NCBI GenBank assembly: GCA_038238115.1
Contig: JBBRYB010000001.1
Span: forward strand, 62,001 to 126,000
DNA from: JBBRYB01 sp038238115
GTDB lineage: Bacteria > Actinomycetota > Actinomycetes > Propionibacteriales > Nocardioidaceae
Length of the DNA: 64,000 nucleotides
Direction of reading: 5' to 3'
The first letter of the stretch is position 1; every line of letters begins with the position of its first letter. The translations under genes were made by a program, and so were the position numbers. The notes under the pieces are model-generated. The model ran no database searches and was not told where the DNA came from. It saw only the letters and a list, made by a program, of their open reading frames with translations. Below are positions 7,362 to 16,387 of the stretch, in pieces.

Positions 7362-8579
7362 ATGACGCAGCAGACCCGGCGACGGCGGGTCGCTCTGTGC
7401 TGCCTGCTGACTGTCACGGCGATGACTGTGCCGACGGCGATCTCCGCAAGAGCGGTGGTGGCAACCCCAGACGTCCCCGGAGCGACGTCACACAGGACCT
7501 CTCCGCCCGTGCTCCTGCCACCCCACCCCGACGGACTTCCGGCGCCTCAGCCTTTGACGGGGGCGGTGGACGCCGCCGCAGGCTACCAACCCCAGCTTGC
7601 CTGCCTGGCAACGGCGATGCCCGGCACGATCAAGTTACGGGCCCTCGCCCTGAAGACCTACGGGCACGGTGACTCCAGTCCCGCCACGCCGCGTGCCTGC
7701 ACATCCGGCGGCTCGTCGGAGCACAAGGACGGCCGGGCCTGGGACTGGATGCTGAACTACGGCACGCCGGCCGACCGTAGGGTCGCGGCTGACTTCCTGA
7801 GCTGGCTCGTCAGGCCCAGCCCGACGGGGCAGCCCGGCGAGATGGCCTCCCGCCTGGGCGTCATGTACGTCATCTACAACCGCAAGATCTGGTCCTCCTA
7901 TGCTCCCGGGTGGCGTACCTACACCGGCTATGACCCGCACACGAGCCACATCCACATCTCGTTGTCCTGGAACGGCGCACGCGCTCACACCTCCTTCTGG
8001 ACCGGGAGGCTCTGGGCGAGCGACTTCGGCGCCTGCCAGTACTTCCAAGACCAGCCGGCCGCGGTGCCGAGCCCTCGGCCACGCACGACCCCCTGCCCTG
8101 CACAGGCCACAGCCCCCTTCACGTCGAGCCGGCAGCTCGCCTGGCTCGGCAGTAGCGGTGCGGACGTGGCACTGGCCCAAGGGCTGATGGGAACCCGAAA
8201 GACGAGCAGCTTCGACGCGGCAACTCGCCGCTCGGTGCTCCGCTACCAACGCCATCACGAGCTGCCTCGCACCGGAGCACTCGACGGCTCGACCTGGGCC
8301 AGCCTGCTGCCGTCCTCGGCCGAGCGCCATGTGCCGCGCTGGACGCCCGCCCGCGCAGCACTCTTCGGCCGCAACACCGGATACCCTGCTTTACGGCGGT
8401 CCTCGGCGGGCAGGGCGGTGTATGCGCTGCAGACGGCGCTGCGCCTGCCAGCCAACCGACGTACCGGCTTCTTCGCCGGCGTCACCCGATCTGCCGTGAT
8501 CGCCTTCAAGGCCGACCACGGCCTGCCGCCGAACGGGGCGGTTACTCGCGACGTCTGGACGGCCCTGCCGGCCCCCTGA
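7362..8579 (+). CDS. Exported M15-like metallopeptidase with two peptidoglycan-binding domains
   Basis: 405 aa from the ATG at 7362, which begins a standard signal peptide (basic MTQQTRRRR, then a hydrophobic core, then AISARA). A longer in-frame start at 7320 is possible. Residues 117-200 show the zinc-site pattern of VanY/DacB-type D,D-carboxypeptidases: SSEHKDGRAWDW (His121, Asp128) and HTSHIHIS (His198). Two C-terminal repeats of about 60 residues (VLRYQRHHELPRTGALD and VIAFKADHGLPPNGAVT) are PG_binding_1 domains. It probably trims or binds peptidoglycan outside the membrane. The ribosome binding site is weak. Confidence 0.75.
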   Translation: MTQQTRRRRVALCCLLTVTAMTVPTAISARAVVATPDVPGATSHRTSPPVLLPPHPDGLPAPQPLTGAVDAAAGYQPQLACLATAMPGTIKLRALALKTYGHGDSSPATPRACTSGGSSEHKDGRAWDWMLNYGTPADRRVAADFLSWLVRPSPTGQPGEMASRLGVMYVIYNRKIWSSYAPGWRTYTGYDPHTSHIHISLSWNGARAHTSFWTGRLWASDFGACQYFQDQPAAVPSPRPRTTPCPAQATAPFTSSRQLAWLGSSGADVALAQGLMGTRKTSSFDAATRRSVLRYQRHHELPRTGALDGSTWASLLPSSAERHVPRWTPARAALFGRNTGYPALRRSSAGRAVYALQTALRLPANRRTGFFAGVTRSAVIAFKADHGLPPNGAVTRDVWTALPAP

Positions 8580-8642
8580 CGATCATCTGATGCTCCTCGG
8601 CGTCGCATGTGTCGCGCGGTCGCGCGACGTGTTGGCCGAGGC

Positions 8643-8680
8643 GGCGTCCGTGCCACGCATGGGGGCGTGACACGGACGCC
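8643..8680. terminator. Long hairpin between convergent genes, probable bidirectional terminator
   Basis: GGCGTCCGTG (8643-8652) pairs perfectly with CACGGACGCC (8671-8680). After one C/A mismatch, CACGC (8654-8658) pairs with GCGTG (8665-8669) around a 6-nt loop. A smaller palindrome, GTCGCGCG/CGCGCGAC, precedes it at 8611-8628. Position between two convergent genes fits termination from both sides. No U-tract is present, as is common in high-GC actinobacteria. Confidence 0.6.
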
Positions 8681-8699
8681 ACACCACGCCGCCGGGGGG

Positions 8700-9152
8700 T
8701 CACTCCACCCCGGTGTAGTCGTGCTGCACGTTTCCCGGCGGGTCGGCGTGGCCACTCGGGCCGTCTGACGCGTCACTCTCAGACTGGTTGCGCTCGTCGG
8801 CGTGCTCGCCAGCGTGTGAGTCCGACTGGCCACGATCTGGGCCGGTCTGGTCACCCTGCTGCACGTTGTCGGTGTCAGCGCCGGCCAGGTCCCCCCGCTG
8901 CCCATTCTCGGTGTCGGAGCCGGGACGGTCACCGTTCTGCGCGTCCTTGGTGTCGAGGCTGGTCTGGTCGCCCTGCTGCACCTCGTCGGTGTCGACGCTG
9001 GCCACGGCGGCGTCGTTGGACGCGCGGCTCGTGGACTGCGCCGGTGTGGCCGGGTGATGCCCGGTGACCGCGACGGCGGCACCTGCCCCGATGGTGGCCG
9101 TGGCCAATACGGCGCCCGCCAGGACGCCGGCTCGTCGTGAGATCGTCGGCAT
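8700..9152 (-). CDS. Exported acidic protein with four 13-residue repeats
   Basis: 150 aa, family not recognised. A hydrophobic N-terminal segment (residues 9-30, VLAGAVLATATIGAGAAVAV) looks like a signal peptide or anchor. Residues 54-105 are four tandem 13-residue units of the form DTxxxQxGDxxxx (for example DTDEVQQGDQTSL and DTENGQRGDLAGA). The remainder is Asp/Glu/Ser/His-rich and probably disordered. CAGAGGAGG sits upstream at the right distance for the ATG at 9152. The regular acidic repeat suggests a cation-binding or spacer role, but that is speculation. Confidence 0.65.
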   Translation of the reverse strand: MPTISRRAGVLAGAVLATATIGAGAAVAVTGHHPATPAQSTSRASNDAAVASVDTDEVQQGDQTSLDTKDAQNGDRPGSDTENGQRGDLAGADTDNVQQGDQTGPDRGQSDSHAGEHADERNQSESDASDGPSGHADPPGNVQHDYTGVE

Positions 9153-9350
9153 GGTTTATCGGCCTCCTCTGGTTGCCCGATGGCCGCTCCATCGGTGCTT
9201 CCAGTGTCGATAACTCCGGCTGTGGCGACCCTGAGCCTTGCTGAGCCGAGGGCGCAGTGAGCGCCGGGCGCCCCCGGCTGCCGACTGGACCGAGCGGCCC
9301 TATCAGGCGACCGACGTTGACCAGAGCGCTGCCCTCCTGATGGAGTCTTT

Positions 9351-9356
9351 TAGGGT
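9351..9356 (+). promoter_or_regulatory. Putative -10 element (TAGGGT) for a leaderless M3 peptidase mRNA
   Basis: TAGGGT lies 6 nt before the GTG at 9363 and there is no ribosome binding site between them. That spacing is what leaderless actinobacterial transcripts show. No convincing -35 box was found at the matching distance. Confidence 0.4.
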
Positions 9357-9362
9357 GCAGTC

Positions 9363-11297
9363 GTGAACTCTGTGACCAGTCCCCTTGTCCTTCCCGGTCC
9401 CGACGACAGCTGGCACGACTGGCTTGCCGCGCGTTGCAGCATCAGTCTCGACGCCGCCCGCGACGGCCTCCGCGTGCTGAAGAACGGCGCCCACGAGGAC
9501 GCGGCGCTCGAGGTGTGGAACGACATCAACATCGCCCTTGCCAACGTGTTCGCGGTCGCCTCACTCCTCAGCCAGGTGCATCCGGACGAGCAGATCCGTG
9601 ACGAGGCACAGCAGGCCGAACGCGAGGCGGACAAGCTGGCGACCGACCTCAGCCTCGACCCGGAGGCCTACGCCGCCCTCGAAGCCGTCGACGCCACCGC
9701 ACTCGACGCCGATGCAGCTCGGCTGCTGCAGCTGACGCTCCGCGACTTCATCCGTGCCGGAGTTGACAAGGACGACCACACCCGCGAGCACCTCCGGAGG
9801 GTGGCAGAGCGCGAGACCGCGCTTGGACAGGACTTCTCCAAGAACATCCGCGACGACGTTCGTGTCGTTCGGCTCACGCGCGAGGAGCTCGACGGGCTGC
9901 CCGAGGACTACATCGAGGCGCATCCGGCCGACGACGACGGCCTGCACTCCATCACCACCGACTATCCGGACGTCTACCCGTTCCTGATGTTCGCCAGCGA
10001 ACCGGATGCCCGCAGACGCATCCACGTCGCGTTCCTCTCGCGCGCGTGGCCGGCCAACGACGCGTTACTGCACGAGCTGTTGGCGCTGCGGGCCGAACAC
10101 GCGTCGCTGCTCGGGTACGCCGACTGGACCGAGTTCGACGCAGAAGTGAAGATGATCGGCAGCGGGGCCGCCATCGGCGACTTCATCGAGCGGCTCGTCG
10201 CCGTCTCGGACGAGTCGGCTCGCCGCGACCGCGATGTGCTCCTTGAGCGCCTGCGCCGCGATGATCCTGGCGCGACCAGCATCGACCGCGCAGATGCGAC
10301 CCACTACGCCGAGCTTGTCCGCCGGGAGAGCTTCGACGTCGACGCGCAGCAGGTGCGGCGGTACTTCGACTTCGCCAGGGTGCGAGCAGGCCTGCTCGAC
10401 ATCACCGGAAGGCTCTTCGGGGTCGGGTACGACGAAGTGGACGCCACCGCCTGGGACAGCGACGTCGCCGCCTACGACGTGACCCTCGAGGGGGAGCCTA
10501 TCGGGCGTATCTACCTCGACCTGCATCCCCGGGACGGCAAGTACAAGCACGCCGCCCAGTTCGACCTGGTTCGGGGCATCAGCGGTAGGCAGCTCCCCGA
10601 GGGCGTGCTGGTCTGCAACTTCCCCCGCGGCCTGATGGAGCACTCAGATGTGGTGACCCTGTTCCACGAGTTCGGGCATCTCCTGCACCATGTGCTGGCC
10701 GGGCGCCAGCACTGGGTGCGTTTCTCTGGCGTCTCGACCGAGTGGGACTTCGTCGAGGCCCCCTCCCAGCTGCTCGAGGAGTGGGCCTGGCATGCCGACA
10801 TCCTGCGCACATTCGCCACCGACGCCGATGGCGAGCCGATCCCGGAAGAGCTCGTCGCGAAGACGAGGGCGGCCCACGACTTCGGCAAGGGCTACCTGAT
10901 GCGCACGCAGATGTTCTACGCCTCCGTCTCCTACCGCCTGCACCATGAACCGGTCGGCGACCTCACGGAGATGGTGAGGAGGCTCCAGACGACGTACGAC
11001 CTGTTCCCTTACGTCGAGGGGACCCATTTCCATGCGGCTTTTGGTCACCTGCAGGATTACACATCCGCCTACTACACCTACATGTGGAGCCTGGTCATCT
11101 CCAAGGACCTGCTGTCGGCCTTCGACTCGGACGACATGCTCGAGACACGGACCGCACGCCGCTACCGCGACACAATCCTCGCTCCCGGAGGCAGCCGGGC
11201 CGCCGCCGACCTCGTCACGGAGTTCCTTGGGAGGCCGTACGACTTCGAGGCATTCGCCGGATGGCTCGCCGAGGCACCTGTCCCCGCAGCCACCTGA
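9363..11297 (+). CDS. M3 family metallopeptidase (oligopeptidase)
   Basis: 644 aa, the expected size for thimet-oligopeptidase/Dcp-like enzymes. The zinc site is FHEFGHLLHH (about residues 434-443), where the two His and the catalytic Glu form HExxH. The third ligand Glu is in the following helix, DFVEAPSQLLEEWAW. The conserved downstream region HFHAAFGHLQDYTSAYYTYMW supplies substrate-binding His and Tyr residues. It is a cytoplasmic zinc peptidase that degrades short peptides. No signal peptide is present. The GTG start follows a TAGGGT -10-like element and probably has no leader; a second GTG at 9372 is possible. Confidence 0.92.
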   Translation: MNSVTSPLVLPGPDDSWHDWLAARCSISLDAARDGLRVLKNGAHEDAALEVWNDINIALANVFAVASLLSQVHPDEQIRDEAQQAEREADKLATDLSLDPEAYAALEAVDATALDADAARLLQLTLRDFIRAGVDKDDHTREHLRRVAERETALGQDFSKNIRDDVRVVRLTREELDGLPEDYIEAHPADDDGLHSITTDYPDVYPFLMFASEPDARRRIHVAFLSRAWPANDALLHELLALRAEHASLLGYADWTEFDAEVKMIGSGAAIGDFIERLVAVSDESARRDRDVLLERLRRDDPGATSIDRADATHYAELVRRESFDVDAQQVRRYFDFARVRAGLLDITGRLFGVGYDEVDATAWDSDVAAYDVTLEGEPIGRIYLDLHPRDGKYKHAAQFDLVRGISGRQLPEGVLVCNFPRGLMEHSDVVTLFHEFGHLLHHVLAGRQHWVRFSGVSTEWDFVEAPSQLLEEWAWHADILRTFATDADGEPIPEELVAKTRAAHDFGKGYLMRTQMFYASVSYRLHHEPVGDLTEMVRRLQTTYDLFPYVEGTHFHAAFGHLQDYTSAYYTYMWSLVISKDLLSAFDSDDMLETRTARRYRDTILAPGGSRAAADLVTEFLGRPYDFEAFAGWLAEAPVPAAT

Positions 11298-11312
11298 GAC
11301 GGCCTGACGTGC

Positions 11313-13850
11313 TCAACCACCGGCCTCGTCCGTGCCGTCGCCCCCCTGTGCGCGTGGGCGGCCGAAGCGGAAGCCCTGCACGAGCGGGCATCCCTTCTCC
11401 TTCAGCCATCGCGCCTGCTGCTCGGTCTCAACACCTTCGGCGACCACCTCGAGGCCGAGCCCTGTGGCCATCCGCAACAGACCGTTGACCAACGCGCGCG
11501 CCTCTCGGTCCTGCGGTAGCCCCTCAACGAAGGAGCGGTCGATCTTCAACGTCGTGATCGGGAGCCGGTGCAGAGCGGTGATGCTGCTGTAGCCGGTGCC
11601 GAAGTCGTCGAGGGCGAGCGTCACCCCGAGGTCGGTCAGTCCAGCTGTGGACGTGAGCGTGGACGTCGACGCCTGCAGGATGGACGTCTCGGTGATCTCG
11701 ATCTGAAGCCGAGCCGGCGCGAGCCCGACCAGTTCGAGCGCCTCAGCGACGGACGCCGAGAAGCTGGACTGGGCCAGGTGACGAGGAGAGATGTTGACGC
11801 AGACGACGGCCTGATCAGCCCACGTGGACGCGTCACGACACGCCTGCACGAGCATCCAGTGACCGATCTCTGTGATCAACCTGCTCTGCTCGGCGACACC
11901 CATGAACGTCGAGGGTTCGAGCAGGCCATGGGTCGGGTGCTGCCAGCGGACGAGCGCCTCCCGGGCGTGCACGGTGCCGTCACTGAGCCGCACGATCGGC
12001 TGGTAGTGGATGCGCAGCTCACCTTCGGTGAGTGCACGCTCTAGCTCGTCCTCGAGGGCCAGGTCCCGGACCGCGTCGGCCTGTGCTGCGCGGTCGAACA
12101 CGTTGATCCGCGAGCGGCCCTGCTGCTTGGAGCGATACATGGCCGCGTCGGCCTCGTGGATGAGAGTGGTTGCGTCAGGCCCGCTGCCGAGGGTCAGCCC
12201 GAAGCTGCACGAGATGCTCGCCTGGCCCCATGCGAGGTCGTAGGGCCGGCCGAGCTCGCTGAGGAGACGCTCGGAGAGCATCTCGAGGTCGACCAGGTCG
12301 ATGTCGTCCTCGCACAGCACGACGAACTCGTCGCCACCGAGACGTACCGCCGTGTCACCGTCGCGTATCGCCGATCCCAGTCGCACCGACACCTGCCGGA
12401 GCACCTCGTCGCCCGCGTCGTGACCGAAGACATCGTTGAGGTTCTTGAAGTGGTCCAGGTCGATGAAGACGAGCCCCACCTGAGTTCCCTCACGTCGACA
12501 GCGCGCCAGTGCGTGCTCCAGCCGGTCGTTGAGCACGATCCGGTTGGGCAGCCCGGTCAGCGGGTCGGTAACGGCACGCTTCGCGAGCTTCTCCTGGGCG
12601 CGCATCCGGTCAGAGATGTCGACCACCTGGACCACGAAGTAGCTCGGCGCGCCGCTGCCGTCATGCACGAGCGTCGTGCTCCGCTCGGTCCAGATGTGCT
12701 CACCCGTCACGCTGAGCAGCCGCACCTCAGACTCACAGGTCTGCAGGGTGCCCTCGACCATGGCCCGCATCGTCGCGACCACGTCGTCGCGGTCGTCGTG
12801 GTGGATAAGCTCGAGAAACGTCAATCGCTCGAACTCCTCTCGGGTGTACCCCGCGATGCGTGGCAAGGCGCTGTTGAACGTCACCCAGTCGCCCTGCAGG
12901 TCGATGACCGCCATCCCCATCGGCACGTTCTCCATCGCCAGCCGGAAGACGTCCTCAGCGGAGCGACGGGCATGCTCGGCCGCGACCCGCGAGCTCACAT
13001 CTGTCGTGCTCGAGTGGATCTCCAGGACCCGGCCGTCGCTGCCGCGGACCGCGCGCAACATGGCCTCGACGTCGACGTAAACCCCGCCGCGTCGCTGCAA
13101 CCGCAGGCTGAGAGCCGGGATCTCCTCCTCGGACGAGCGGACGAGTCGGCGGTAGGCATTGATGGCTGCGGGCAGGTCCTCAGGGTGGATGAGGTACGCC
13201 ACGGGGGCTCCGACCAGCCCCTGAGGTGAGTAGCCGAGCAACCGGCGCACTGACGGCGAGCTCCAGGTGATGATGCCGTTCAGCGATGTGCGGGCGATGA
13301 CGTCGCTGCTGTTGTCGGCGAGGAGGCGATACCTGGCCTCGGACTCGCGCAGCGCCAGCTCCGCCTTGAGCTCGTGCGGTACGCCCTGCAACAACGAGAT
13401 CGCGGCGTATGGCGTCTCACCGCCTGGCTCGCACAGCGGCACGGTGGTGACCTCAAGCCAGACATAGCCTTCGTCAGCGTCTCCTGCAGGATGGTGCACG
13501 CCGACGACGGTGCCGCGCACCGGTGAGGCCGTGAGCAGAGCCTTGAGCACCGGGTTGTCGTCTCGGTGGAGCGGTTGCCCACGGGCGTCGAGGGATGCCC
13601 AGCGCGGGTCCCGCGCAGATCGCCCGATCATGTGTTCGAGGCTCAGTCCCAGCACCTGTTCGGCTGCCTGGTTCGCCGACACGAGCACGCCGTCGGCGTC
13701 GTGGAGGACCAGCGCGCGCTCGGTGTCGCCGACGGGTAGATCATTCTCCGCGGCGAGATCGACCAGCGAGGTGGCCGCCGCCTGCTCGAGCGGTGATGAG
13801 CCCTCAGGACCTGCGGGCACCTCGGTTTGACCGAGATGATGAGCCCGCAT
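11313..13850 (-). CDS. PAS-PAS-PAS-GGDEF-EAL c-di-GMP signalling protein
   Basis: 845 aa from the ATG at 13850, chosen because GGAAGGGA precedes it. Three PAS domains (roughly residues 25-150, 155-275 and 290-410) are followed by a GGDEF domain with intact LGGDEFVVL. The allosteric I-site RDGD lies five residues upstream of it. A full EAL domain shows EALVRW, ETSILQ, DDFGTGYSSI and VAEGVET. Both catalytic cores look complete, so it could make (diguanylate cyclase) or degrade (phosphodiesterase) c-di-GMP depending on the PAS signal. No transmembrane segment is seen, so it is predicted cytoplasmic. It stands alone, convergent with the M3 peptidase gene. Confidence 0.92.
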   Translation of the reverse strand: MRAHHLGQTEVPAGPEGSSPLEQAAATSLVDLAAENDLPVGDTERALVLHDADGVLVSANQAAEQVLGLSLEHMIGRSARDPRWASLDARGQPLHRDDNPVLKALLTASPVRGTVVGVHHPAGDADEGYVWLEVTTVPLCEPGGETPYAAISLLQGVPHELKAELALRESEARYRLLADNSSDVIARTSLNGIITWSSPSVRRLLGYSPQGLVGAPVAYLIHPEDLPAAINAYRRLVRSSEEEIPALSLRLQRRGGVYVDVEAMLRAVRGSDGRVLEIHSSTTDVSSRVAAEHARRSAEDVFRLAMENVPMGMAVIDLQGDWVTFNSALPRIAGYTREEFERLTFLELIHHDDRDDVVATMRAMVEGTLQTCESEVRLLSVTGEHIWTERSTTLVHDGSGAPSYFVVQVVDISDRMRAQEKLAKRAVTDPLTGLPNRIVLNDRLEHALARCRREGTQVGLVFIDLDHFKNLNDVFGHDAGDEVLRQVSVRLGSAIRDGDTAVRLGGDEFVVLCEDDIDLVDLEMLSERLLSELGRPYDLAWGQASISCSFGLTLGSGPDATTLIHEADAAMYRSKQQGRSRINVFDRAAQADAVRDLALEDELERALTEGELRIHYQPIVRLSDGTVHAREALVRWQHPTHGLLEPSTFMGVAEQSRLITEIGHWMLVQACRDASTWADQAVVCVNISPRHLAQSSFSASVAEALELVGLAPARLQIEITETSILQASTSTLTSTAGLTDLGVTLALDDFGTGYSSITALHRLPITTLKIDRSFVEGLPQDREARALVNGLLRMATGLGLEVVAEGVETEQQARWLKEKGCPLVQGFRFGRPRAQGGDGTDEAGG

Positions 13851-14258
13851 AGCGTCCCTTCCAATCTGTCCTGCGAGACCCCCACGCCTCAACCGCTGGT
13901 GTCAGTCGTGCGTCCAACATCAGGGTCAGTCAGCCGTCCCACTTTAGTCGGCCGAGCTTTGGTCGAGCCTGCAATCGCCGTACCCATTCGCTACTTCCCT
14001 CACACGCCTCGAGGACGGCGAAAATATCCCAAATCGCCACGAGCGTCGTTAGTCATGCGCTGACGCGTCCGGCACCGCAGCACCGGCTCGCCGAGGGTCG
14101 TCGTGACGCGGCTTCGGGTCGGCGCGGTGAGGCGGGGCCAACTGGCCCAACATCGTTCATCCGCTGTTTACCGATGCCGACCAGAGCAGACACCTCTGCT
14201 GCTTACCGTCCCCCACGTACACCAGAAAACCCAGTCTTGATCCCAGAGAGGGACCAAC
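13851..14258. promoter_or_regulatory. Divergent intergenic region upstream of pstS and the GGDEF-EAL gene
   Basis: About 400 bp without a credible gene. It must hold the promoter of the minus-strand signalling gene and the phosphate-regulated promoter of pstS; the only recognisable element is the PHO-box-like direct repeat at 14155-14176. Confidence 0.5.
14155..14176 (+). promoter_or_regulatory. PHO-box-like direct repeat upstream of pstS
   Basis: Two adjacent 11-nt units, GTTCATCCGCT and GTTTACCGATG, match the form of PhoP-binding direct repeats in Streptomyces (GTTCACC-type units with 11-nt period). They lie about 80 bp before the pstS start, a normal operator/promoter distance. A further partial match, GCTTACCG, occurs near 14200. 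Inference: the pst operon is induced by PhoR-PhoP under phosphate starvation. Confidence 0.65.
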
Positions 14259-15368
14259 GTGAAAAGCAACCCCCTGCCGCATGCTTTGAAGCTGGGCGCC
14301 GCCGCCTTGACGGTGGCGCTCGCCCTGGCGGCCTGCAGCGCCTCGAACGAGTCCGGCACCGGCTCAGGCGGCGGCTCAGGCGGCAGCTCCCTGACCGGCG
14401 ACCTCAACGGTGCGGGGTCTTCCGCCCAGGAGGCGGCGATGACCGCCTGGAAAGCTGGCTTCCAAAGCGCCCACCCGGATGTGACAGTCAACTACGACGC
14501 TGTGGGTTCAAGCGGCGGCCGCGAGCAGTTCATCGCCGGTGGCATCCTCTTCGCGGGCTCCGACTCCTACCTCAGCGACGACGAGCTCACGTCGGCCACG
14601 GACACCTGCGGCGGCCCCGCGATCGAGATCCCCGTCTACGTGAGCCCGATCGCGATCATCTACAACCTGCCCGGTGTCGACAACCTGCAGCTGTCACCGG
14701 AGACAATCGCGCAGATCTTCGCCGGCAAGATCACCACCTGGGACGACCCAGCGATCGCCGCGGACAACCCCGACGCGAGCCTCCCGAGCACCGACATCAC
14801 GGCCGTCCACCGTTCGGACGGCTCGGGTACGACGGCCAACTTCACCGACTACCTCGACCAGGTCGACTCCACCGACTGGACTTATGGCGCGATCGACGAA
14901 TGGCCGATCCAGGGTGGCGAGGGCGCAGAGGGCACATCGGGCGTCGTCGCCGCGGTGACGAGCGGTGAGGGCACCATCGGATACGCCGACGAGAGCCAGG
15001 CCGGCGACCTCGGCCAGGCGGCGATCAAGGTTGGCTCCGAATACGTCACAGCGAGCACCGAGGCGGCCTCCAAGATCCTCGACGAGTCCACGCCGGTGCA
15101 GGGACGCGACGCCACGACCGACCTGGCCCTGACGGTCAACCGCACGTCGACCACCAGTGGTGTCTACCCCATCATCTTGATCTCCTACCAGATCACATGC
15201 TCGACATACGACAGCCAAGACAAGGTCGACCTCGTGAAGGCGTTCGAGTCCTACGTGGTCAGTGCCGACGGACAGAACACCGCCGCCCAGCAGGCCGGCT
15301 CCGCCCCCATCACCAGCGCCCTCACCACGAAGGCACAGACGGCGATCGACACGATCGCAGTCAAGTGA
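14259..15368 (+). CDS. pstS: Phosphate-binding lipoprotein PstS
   Basis: 369 aa. The signal peptide ends in a lipobox, LALAAC (Cys26), so the mature protein is a lipid-anchored extracytoplasmic binding protein. The phosphate-binding features are present: GAGSSAQEAAMTAW near the N-terminus, YDAVGSSGGREQFIAGG, and HRSDGSGTTANFTDYL. It captures inorganic phosphate for PstCAB. The GTG start follows GAGAGGGA. It is the first gene of pstSCAB and lies behind the PHO-box-like repeat. Confidence 0.95.
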   Translation: MKSNPLPHALKLGAAALTVALALAACSASNESGTGSGGGSGGSSLTGDLNGAGSSAQEAAMTAWKAGFQSAHPDVTVNYDAVGSSGGREQFIAGGILFAGSDSYLSDDELTSATDTCGGPAIEIPVYVSPIAIIYNLPGVDNLQLSPETIAQIFAGKITTWDDPAIAADNPDASLPSTDITAVHRSDGSGTTANFTDYLDQVDSTDWTYGAIDEWPIQGGEGAEGTSGVVAAVTSGEGTIGYADESQAGDLGQAAIKVGSEYVTASTEAASKILDESTPVQGRDATTDLALTVNRTSTTSGVYPIILISYQITCSTYDSQDKVDLVKAFESYVVSADGQNTAAQQAGSAPITSALTTKAQTAIDTIAVK

Positions 15369-15441
15369 CCTCGAGTCCGTCGGCAGCCCGCACAACCGCG
15401 GACCACCGGCGGACCCGTCGTCGTCGTAAAGGAAAACCCTG

Positions 15442-16386
15442 ATGCCCACCTCGACATCGGTGGAGAGCACAACCAGCCCTCCGCGGCGCGCCGGCGACCA
15501 GCTCTTCAAGGGGCTGGCCACTGGCGCCGGTGTGTTGATCGTCGTCGCCCTCGCCGGCGTCGCGATCTTCCTGACGTATGAGGGTGTGCCCGCGTTCACG
15601 GCCGCGAAGAGCGAGATCCCCGGTGGCAACGGCGTCGTGGCCTACATCTGGCCGCTCGTCTTCGGCACCCTGCTGGGCGCGGTGATCGCGCTCCTCATCG
15701 CCACCCCCCTGTCCATCGGTGTCGCCCTCTTCATCTCCCACTACGCCCCCCGCAGGCTGGCAGGGCCGCTCGGTTACCTGATTGACCTCCTTGCCGCGGT
15801 GCCGAGCGTCGTCTACGGCCTGTGGGGCATCTATTTCCTGGCACCTCGGATGGTTCCCCTCTTCGAGTGGCTCGAGAAGCACCTGGGCTTCCTGCCCTTC
15901 TTTGCTGGCCCGACGTCCGTCACAGGCCGCACGATGCTGAGCGTTGGCGTCGTCCTTGCGGTGATGATCTTGCCAATCAGCACCGCACTCAACCGGGAGG
16001 TCTTCTTGCAGACGCCCCGACTGCACGAGGAGGCGGCGCTGGCGCTGGGGGCGACCCGCTGGGAGATGGTCAGGATGACCGTCTTCCCGCACGCACGCTC
16101 GGGAATGGTGAGCGCGGCCATGCTTGGCCTGGGGCGCGCGCTGGGAGAGACCATGGCCGTGGCCATGATCTTGTCGGTGTCCGATGTCGTGACCTTCAAC
16201 GTCATCAGCAACACCAACCCCTCCACAATCGCCGCCAACATCGCACTCAAGTTCCCCGAGGCGACCGGTGTGGAGGTCAACGTCCTGGTGGCGAGCGGAC
16301 TTGCGCTCTTCCTGATCACGTTCGCCGTCAACTTCGTCGGCCGCGCCGTCGTCGGCCGGCGCAAAGAGTTCTCGGCAGCCAACTGA
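15442..16386 (+). CDS. pstC: Phosphate ABC transporter permease PstC
   Basis: 314 aa with six predicted membrane helices, the first at about residues 28-48 (GVLIVVALAGVAIFLTY). The cytoplasmic coupling loop is EEAALALGATRWEMVRMTVFPHARSG, the EAA motif of binding-protein-dependent permeases. YLIDLLAAVPSVVYGLWG is a PstC hallmark. With PstA it forms the transmembrane channel for phosphate import. It lies 73 bp after pstS and 1 bp before pstA. Confidence 0.94.
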   Translation: MPTSTSVESTTSPPRRAGDQLFKGLATGAGVLIVVALAGVAIFLTYEGVPAFTAAKSEIPGGNGVVAYIWPLVFGTLLGAVIALLIATPLSIGVALFISHYAPRRLAGPLGYLIDLLAAVPSVVYGLWGIYFLAPRMVPLFEWLEKHLGFLPFFAGPTSVTGRTMLSVGVVLAVMILPISTALNREVFLQTPRLHEEAALALGATRWEMVRMTVFPHARSGMVSAAMLGLGRALGETMAVAMILSVSDVVTFNVISNTNPSTIAANIALKFPEATGVEVNVLVASGLALFLITFAVNFVGRAVVGRRKEFSAAN

Positions 16387-16387
16387 C

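Noticed and set aside
9263..9278. GCCGGG/CCCGGC hairpin with a 4-nt loop
   Set aside because: It is not downstream of a gene end (it lies between divergent starts) and short GC palindromes are expected by chance here.
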